DNA from: Myxococcales bacterium
GTDB taxonomy: Bacteria > Myxococcota_A > UBA9160 > JALSIO01
DNA length: 9,599 nt
NCBI GenBank assembly: GCA_026989995.1
Contig: JALSIO010000761.1
Coordinates: 1-9,599 of the forward strand
Direction of reading: 5' to 3'
Part shown: in pieces, positions 5,378 through 9,599 of the stretch
Layout of the letters: the number at the start of each line of letters is the position of its first letter
Position numbering within the stretch: position 1 is the first letter of the stretch
Position numbers and translations under genes: made by a program
The notes under the pieces: model-generated
Told to the model about the DNA's origin: nothing
Seen by the model: the letters and a program-made list of their open reading frames with translations, nothing else
Database searches by the model: none

Positions 5378-7054
5378 ATGGCCGACCTGCGCGAGATCGA
5401 GGCGCGACTCCTCGCCCCCGGTGCCCCCTTCGAGCTCACCACGGAGTCCGTGCTCGGCGAGCGGATGGAGGTCTTCCGCCAGCGCCCCCGCTCGCTTCGG
5501 GAGCTTCTGGCTGCCTCGGCCGCGCACGGGGATGCGGAGTTCATCGTCTGCGGCGACCGCCGGATCGGATACGCGGAACACCTGCGACGGGTGGCGTCGG
5601 TGGCGCGGGCCCTGGAGGAGCGCTTCGGCGTCGGCCCCGGAGACCGGGTGGCGATCTGCGGGGCGAACTGCGCGGAGTGGATCATCTCCTTCTGGGCGAC
5701 CGTCAGCCTGGGGGCGGTGGCGGTGGGCCTGAACGGCTGGTGGTCGGGCGAGGAGATCGTCTACGGCGTGGAGCACTCCGATCCCCGGGTCCTGCTCGGC
5801 GACCGCCGCCGCCTGCAGCGCATCCCGCCCGGCGCGCTCCGGGTGCCCGTGGTGGAGTTCGAGTCGGGGTTCGGCGAGCTCGAGGAGTTCGCCCCGGATG
5901 CACCGCTCCCGGAGCACCCCATCGAGGAGGACGCCGCGGCGACCATCCTCTACACCAGCGGCACCACGGGGCGGCCCAAGGGCGCGGTCAACACCCACCG
6001 CGGGGTCGTCGGCTTCACGCGGCTTTCCATGTTCCACGGCCTGCGCATGATGATGCTCGCGGCGGAGGAGGGCGCGGGTCCCCCGCCCTCGCAGGAGCGG
6101 CCATGCATGCTGGTCAACACGCCCCTCTTCCACGTCTCGGGGCTCTACTCGGGCGCGGTCACGGCCCTCGCGAGCGGCCTCAAGACCGTCTGGATGCCCG
6201 GCCGATTCGATCCCGGCCGGGTGCTCGAGATCATCGAGCGGGAGCGGGTCACGAGCTGGGGGCCGATGGGCACGATGCTCTACCGGGTGGTGCACCACCC
6301 GGACGTGGGCCGCCGGGACCTCTCCAGCCTGCGGCAGCTCGGTTCGGGTGGGGCTCCACTCTCGCCCGAGCTCCAGGAGCTGGCGCGCAAGGTCTTTCCC
6401 AACGCCCGGGCCTCCCTGGGGCTGGGCTACGGACTCACCGAATCCACGGGCATGGCCACGGTCATCCACGGCCGGGACCTGGAGGAGCGGCCGAGCTCGG
6501 TCGGTCGGGCGCTGCCGACCGTGCAGCTCGAGATCCGCGACGAACGCGGCCGGGCGCTTCCCCCGGGCGCGGAGGGGGAGATCCACATTCGCGGCCCGCT
6601 CGTGATGCGGGAGTACTGGAGGGACCCGGACGCCACGGCGGAGGCCCTTCGGCCCGGGCGGTGGCTGCGCACCGGAGACATCGGCCACCTCGACGAGGAC
6701 GGCTACCTCTTCGTGAACTCCCGGGCGCGGGACCTGATCCTGCGCGGCGGCGAGAACATCTACCCGGCCGAGGTCGAGCACGCCCTCGAGGCGCACCCGG
6801 AGGTGGCCGAGGCGGCGGTCTTCGGGGTGGATCACCCGGAATACGGGCAGGTGCCCCATGCCGTGGCGGTCCCCGTCCCCGGGGCCGCGCCCGAGCCCGA
6901 GGAGCTCCGCCGCTTCGTGGGCTCCCGCCTCGCTGCGTTCAAGGTGCCGGTGCGGGTGGAGATCCGCCGCACCCCGCTGCCGCGGAACGCCGCCGGCAAG
7001 GTGCTGAAGGACGTCCTGCGGGCGGGGGGCGAGAACCCCTTCGTCGAGGAGTAG
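5378..7054 (+). CDS. AMP-forming acyl-CoA ligase (ANL superfamily), copy 2
   Basis: This 558-residue acyl-CoA synthetase has every canonical motif: phosphate loop YTSGTTGRPKG (192-202), YGLTES (351-356), LRTGDIG with Asp434, the hinge/A8 block LILRGGENIYPAEVE, and the C-terminal NAAGK with catalytic Lys541. It would convert a free acid to acyl-CoA with ATP, giving AMP and PPi. The ATG at 5378 has purine-rich GGACGGAGAGG upstream and lies 15 bp after tetR, so the two are probably one transcript. The enzyme is diverged from copy 1 (1501-3210), which has altered motif residues, so this pair is not a recent duplication; they may act on different acids or at different stages. The general look is of FadD-like medium/long-chain or cyclic acid ligases, without a firm substrate. 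Confidence 0.92.
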   Translation: MADLREIEARLLAPGAPFELTTESVLGERMEVFRQRPRSLRELLAASAAHGDAEFIVCGDRRIGYAEHLRRVASVARALEERFGVGPGDRVAICGANCAEWIISFWATVSLGAVAVGLNGWWSGEEIVYGVEHSDPRVLLGDRRRLQRIPPGALRVPVVEFESGFGELEEFAPDAPLPEHPIEEDAAATILYTSGTTGRPKGAVNTHRGVVGFTRLSMFHGLRMMMLAAEEGAGPPPSQERPCMLVNTPLFHVSGLYSGAVTALASGLKTVWMPGRFDPGRVLEIIERERVTSWGPMGTMLYRVVHHPDVGRRDLSSLRQLGSGGAPLSPELQELARKVFPNARASLGLGYGLTESTGMATVIHGRDLEERPSSVGRALPTVQLEIRDERGRALPPGAEGEIHIRGPLVMREYWRDPDATAEALRPGRWLRTGDIGHLDEDGYLFVNSRARDLILRGGENIYPAEVEHALEAHPEVAEAAVFGVDHPEYGQVPHAVAVPVPGAAPEPEELRRFVGSRLAAFKVPVRVEIRRTPLPRNAAGKVLKDVLRAGGENPFVEE

Positions 7055-7093
7055 GCGCCGTGCCGCCGGGGGGGCGCGCGGGCTCAATGACCG

Positions 7094-7144
7094 GGTCGGG
7101 ATGGCCGATGGAGCGGGGGAAACCCCGAGGAGGCCGTCCCGACC
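7094..7144 (+). promoter_or_regulatory. Leader hairpin ending at the start codon of the b-type cytochrome gene
   Basis: GGTCGGGATGGCC (7094-7106) pairs with GGCCGTCCCGACC (7132-7144): 13 base pairs, one of them G-U. Inside sits a second 5-bp stem CGGGG/CCCCG (7114-7118 with 7123-7127) capped by GAAA, a GNRA tetraloop. The outer stem ends at the base before the ATG at 7145. The Shine-Dalgarno AGGAGG (7128-7133) lies in the internal loop and the foot of the right arm. It could limit ribosome access or bind a protein; function is inferred. Confidence 0.5.
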
Positions 7145-7993
7145 ATGGGCTCCGCTGCGGCCGTTCGCGCGCCGGCCGGGAGGGCTGCGCCGGCCCGTCC
7201 CCGACGTGACCTCGCGATCCCGGTGGCGACCGCCCTCGCGGCGCTGTTGGCGGCCGCCGGCTATGCGCTCCGGGAGGAGCGCTATCTCCTGCCGGACCGG
7301 GGCGTCGGGTACGGGCTCGGAATCTTCGGGCTCGGCTGCATGCTGGCGCTGCTGCTCTACCCGGTGCGGAAGCGCTGGCGTCGGCTCCACGGCCTCGGCC
7401 GGCTCGCAGCGGTCTTCCGGGCCCACATGCTGCTGGGGATCACGGGGCCGCTGGCGATCCTCTTCCACGCCAACTTCCGCCTCGGCTCCCGGAACAGCAC
7501 CGTCGCGCTCGCGGCGATGCTCCTCGTGGCGACGAGCGGGTTCTGTGGCCGCTTCGTGTACGCGCGCGTCCACCGCGGGCTCTACGGCCGACGGCTTCGC
7601 CTGAAGGAGGTGCAGCAGGAGGCGACGTACGGCTGGGTGGGCGTGCAGCAGGTGGTGGCGCTCGATCCGGAGCTCGCGGCTCCCTTCCTCGCCTTCGAGC
7701 GGGAGATCTCGCAGCCCCTGGGGGCCCTGTCCGCGGCCCGCCGCTTCCTGGCGGTCGGCCGCCACGCACGAAGGCTGGCGCGCTCCGTGGAGCAGGCCCT
7801 CGCCGCGGCGCAGGTCCCCGAGCGCGACGAGGCCCTCGCCGCGGTCGAGCGCTACCTCCGCGCCGGCGTCGAGGTGGCGCGCTTCACGGTCTACGAGCGG
7901 CTCTTCGCCCTCTGGCACGCGGTCCACGTGCCGCTGTGCGTGCTCCTCTACGGGGCCGCCGCGCTCCACGTGGCGGCGGTGCACCTCTACTGA
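7145..7993 (+). CDS. Predicted membrane di-heme b-type cytochrome
   Basis: The 282-residue protein has five likely membrane helices (about 22-42, 54-73, 92-110, 118-139, 253-280). Between the last two is an Arg-rich soluble stretch of about 110 residues. By the positive-inside rule the N-terminus and the 74-91 and 140-250 loops are cytoplasmic and the C-terminus periplasmic. Helix 3 carries His94 and His108, helix 5 His261 and His275. Both pairs are 14 residues apart, the spacing that places two b hemes across the membrane in cytochrome b and ferric-reductase-like cores. His94/His261 would bind the inner heme and His108/His275 the outer. Extra His258 and His280 are nearby. No FAD/NAD domain is present. 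The gene overlaps the multiheme cytochrome start (TGATG), so it likely passes electrons from the quinone pool or cytoplasm to that protein. No named family is recognised with certainty. Confidence 0.75.
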   Translation: MGSAAAVRAPAGRAAPARPRRDLAIPVATALAALLAAAGYALREERYLLPDRGVGYGLGIFGLGCMLALLLYPVRKRWRRLHGLGRLAAVFRAHMLLGITGPLAILFHANFRLGSRNSTVALAAMLLVATSGFCGRFVYARVHRGLYGRRLRLKEVQQEATYGWVGVQQVVALDPELAAPFLAFEREISQPLGALSAARRFLAVGRHARRLARSVEQALAAAQVPERDEALAAVERYLRAGVEVARFTVYERLFALWHAVHVPLCVLLYGAAALHVAAVHLY

Positions 7994-9555
7994 TGCGCCG
8001 GCTGGCCGGCATCGTGTGCCTGCTCGCCGCCGCCGGCACGGGCGCCGCCGCCGCCGGCCCCGTCGAGGAGCTGGTGATGCCGGGTCCCCTCGCCCGGGCC
8101 CACGCCGAGCTCGAGGACGACTGCACCGACTGCCATCGCCCGCTCGCGTCCGGGTCGGAATCGGCGCTCTGCGAGCGCTGCCACGGCGAGGTCGCCCTCG
8201 ACCGGCGGCAGGGGCGCGGCTTCCACGGCCGGCATCCGGGAGCCCGGGCCGGGCCCTGCCGGAGCTGTCACGCGGAGCACCGCGGACGGGACGCCGATCT
8301 CGTCGGGCTCGAGCCGGCGACCTTCGACCACCGCCTCACGGACTTCCGCCTCGAGGGGGCGCACCGCGGGCTGGCCTGCGGAGCCTGCCACCCGGAAGGG
8401 ACCCGGCATCGGGAGGCCCCCCTCGCGTGCATCGGCTGCCACCGTGCGGACGACCCCCACCGCGGCGAGCTCGGCGAGGACTGCGGGGCCTGCCACGACG
8501 CCGACGACTTCGCGAGGGCTCCCTTCGACCACGACGAGACGGGCTTCCCGCTCGCGGGCCGGCACGCGGAGGTCGCCTGCGGCCTCTGCCACGCCGATGA
8601 GCGCTACCGGGAGACCCCTGCAGACTGCGGCAGCTGCCACCGCGTGGACGACGCCCATGGCGGCCGCTTCGGGACGGATTGCGGCCGCTGCCATACGGAC
8701 GCGAACTTCGCCGAGATCCGCTTCGACCACGGCGAAACCGGCTTCCCGCTCGCGGGCCGACACGCAGAGGCCGCCTGCCGTTCGTGCCATGCCGGGACCC
8801 TCGGCCAGGAGGCGCTGCCCGAGCGCTGCATCGGATGCCACCGCGCCGACGACGCCCACGGCGGCCGGCTCGGCGAGGCCTGCGGTGACTGCCACGACGC
8901 CGTGCGGTGGCAGGCGGCCCGCTTCGACCACGCCCGCGAAACGGAGTTCGCCCTCGAGGGGCGGCACGGGGAGATCACCTGCGAGGCCTGTCACACGAGC
9001 TCCCCCGGGATCGCGGAGCTTCCCACCGGGTGCGCGGGCTGCCATCGCCCGGACGACGTCCACCGGGGCCAGGAGGGCGAGCACTGCGGGGCCTGCCACG
9101 GCAGCAGCGCCTGGCGGAGCGAGGTCCGCTTCGACCACGATCTCGGAGCCTTTCCGCTGCTCGGGGTCCACGCCGCCGTACCCTGTGAAGCCTGCCACGC
9201 CGCCCCGACCTTTCGGGACGCGCCGCGGGCCTGCGTCCGGTGTCACGGGGCGGCCGATCCCCACGAGCGCCGGCTTGGCGCCACCTGCGAGGCCTGCCAC
9301 AACCCGAGCGGGTGGGCGCTCTGGCACTTCGACCACGGCGGACGGACGGGGTTCGTCCTTCGCGGTGCCCACCGGGAAGTCGCCTGCGAGGCCTGCCATC
9401 GCACGCCGGTGGACGGGCCGAGCCGGGACGTTTCCGCGCCCGGTGACTGCGTGGACTGCCACCGGGCGGACGACGTGCACCGCGGCGCCTTCGGTCCCCG
9501 GTGCGGGCGGTGCCACGGCGAGGTGGACTGGGAGCCCGTGCGGGTCCTGCCGTGA
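7993..9555 (+). CDS. Secreted 21-heme cytochrome c (cytochrome c3-like, tandem triheme repeats)
   Basis: The 520-residue protein starts with a Sec signal peptide (about 1-21; MRRLAG, hydrophobic core, Ala-rich cut near GAAAA-GPVEE) and has no other membrane segment, so it is periplasmic or exported further. It contains 21 CXXCH heme-attachment motifs, starting at Cys44, 60, 89, 129, 146, 164, 196, 212, 230, 262, 279, 297, 330, 347, 365, 398, 414, 432, 465, 486 and 504. The first three form an N-terminal module with spare His37, His78, His81 and His96. The remaining 18 form six triheme repeats, each with three non-motif His (FDH, GxH, DxH), enough for bis-His ligation of every heme. The ATG overlaps the stop of the membrane cytochrome. 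Such proteins act as electron wires; the terminal acceptor or donor is unknown. Maturation needs a cytochrome c assembly system not seen here. Confidence 0.95.
   Translation: MRRLAGIVCLLAAAGTGAAAAGPVEELVMPGPLARAHAELEDDCTDCHRPLASGSESALCERCHGEVALDRRQGRGFHGRHPGARAGPCRSCHAEHRGRDADLVGLEPATFDHRLTDFRLEGAHRGLACGACHPEGTRHREAPLACIGCHRADDPHRGELGEDCGACHDADDFARAPFDHDETGFPLAGRHAEVACGLCHADERYRETPADCGSCHRVDDAHGGRFGTDCGRCHTDANFAEIRFDHGETGFPLAGRHAEAACRSCHAGTLGQEALPERCIGCHRADDAHGGRLGEACGDCHDAVRWQAARFDHARETEFALEGRHGEITCEACHTSSPGIAELPTGCAGCHRPDDVHRGQEGEHCGACHGSSAWRSEVRFDHDLGAFPLLGVHAAVPCEACHAAPTFRDAPRACVRCHGAADPHERRLGATCEACHNPSGWALWHFDHGGRTGFVLRGAHREVACEACHRTPVDGPSRDVSAPGDCVDCHRADDVHRGAFGPRCGRCHGEVDWEPVRVLP
8323..9552 (+). 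repeat. Six tandem triheme repeats in the cytochrome gene
   Basis: Repeats begin at 8323, 8524, 8722, 8923, 9130 and 9328 (198-207 bp each, the last running to the end of the gene). Each encodes FDH...GxH-x4-CXXCH...CXXCH-(x)DxH-x7-CXXCH. Copies 2 and 3 share an exact 20-base block (8542-8561 and 8740-8759) in the same register, pointing to internal duplication. Protein-level identity is concentrated in the heme and ligand positions. Confidence 0.9.
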
Positions 9556-9599
9556 CCCGCGCCGCGGTCGCGGGGGCAGCCCCCGATCCGCCGGAGCCC
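9552..9599 (+). CDS. Possible start of a next gene (partial, very uncertain)
   Basis: A GTG at 9552 overlaps the cytochrome stop as GTGA, the same arrangement as at 1501, and the frame stays open for 16 codons to the window edge (MTRAAVAGAAPDPPEP). There is no clear ribosome binding site, and 16 Ala/Pro-rich codons show no function. A third component of the electron-transfer operon would fit here, but this may be chance. Confidence 0.25.
   Translation, partial: MTRAAVAGAAPDPPEP
9571..9585. other. Perfect short palindrome after the cytochrome gene
   Basis: CGGGGGC-A-GCCCCCG is a perfect inverted repeat with a 1-base centre, 16 bp after the cytochrome stop. It could be part of a terminator stem, but no T-run follows before the window ends, and it may instead lie inside the next gene. 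Confidence 0.25.

Noticed and set aside
5701..5720. CGTCAG half-site near 5708 inside the second ligase.
   Set aside because: Only half of the operator is present and it lies within coding sequence.
5359..7209. A 616-codon plus-strand frame overlapping the second ligase.
   Set aside because: It is out of frame with the motif-bearing ligase, and its Gly/Arg/Pro-rich translation has no domain.
4547..7984. A 1145-codon open frame on the minus strand.
   Set aside because: It runs antisense to tetR, the second ligase and the membrane cytochrome, all of which have clear motifs. Its Arg/His/Pro/Gly-rich translation has no domain, as expected of mirror frames in high-GC genes.
7987..9516. A 509-codon minus-strand open frame with a repetitive Ala/Gly/Val pattern.
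   Set aside because: The repetition is simply the mirror of the heme repeats; there is no independent start signal or domain.
8323..9552. Regular about 200-bp repeats considered as a CRISPR or satellite array.
   Set aside because: They are in-frame protein repeats with diverged DNA, no identical short direct repeats and no spacers.
9571..9585. Palindrome after the cytochrome gene as an intrinsic terminator.
   Set aside because: No T-run follows and a frame continues through it, so it is listed only as a palindrome.
1..9599. tRNA, rRNA, insertion sequences or att sites.
   Set aside because: I saw no tRNA-like cloverleaf, rRNA segment, transposase motif or flanking direct repeats anywhere in the window.

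Overview
This is a 9.6 kb, very GC-rich (strong G/C third-position bias), gene-dense bacterial window. An acyl-CoA dehydrogenase / FAS1-like dehydratase / acyl-CoA ligase / EthR-like TetR locus next to a giant periplasmic multiheme cytochrome suggests a high-GC Gram-negative, perhaps a myxobacterial, Binatota-like or other former 'deltaproteobacterial' lineage. That placement is an inference from gene content; no rRNA or marker gene is present.

Left part (1-3210, + strand): the 3' end of an acyl-CoA dehydrogenase, then a near-consensus sigma70 promoter whose spacer holds a perfect inverted repeat, then a two-gene operon. The operon encodes a two-hotdog MaoC/FAS1-like dehydratase and an AMP-forming acyl-CoA ligase, with their stop and start overlapping as GTGA. 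Middle part: a short intergenic stretch and an orphan single-domain response regulator (3343-3729) whose stop codon abuts the stop of a convergent SDR dehydrogenase (3730-4509, - strand). Divergent from the SDR are a TetR regulator and a second acyl-CoA ligase (4706-7054). The SDR-tetR intergenic region carries a site that matches the left promoter's inverted repeat at 13 of 17 positions. This suggests that the TetR protein controls both divisions of the locus. Together these genes supply acid activation (two ligases), alpha,beta-dehydrogenation, hydration and a hydroxyacyl/alcohol dehydrogenation step. They look like a peripheral acyl-CoA degradation pathway whose substrate cannot be read from sequence; no thiolase is in view.

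Right part (7055-9599, + strand): an apparent electron-transfer module. A five-helix membrane protein has two His pairs 14 residues apart on helices 3 and 5, as expected for a transmembrane di-heme b cytochrome. It is coupled by a TGATG overlap to a secreted 520-residue cytochrome c with 21 CXXCH motifs. Its last 18 hemes form six tandem triheme repeats, each with three non-motif histidines at nearly invariant spacing. A further gene may begin at the right edge (GTGA overlap at 9552). The leader of the membrane cytochrome folds into a 13-bp stem ending one base before its ATG. The best candidates for something new are this b-heme/21-heme c module and the two-site TetR regulon.
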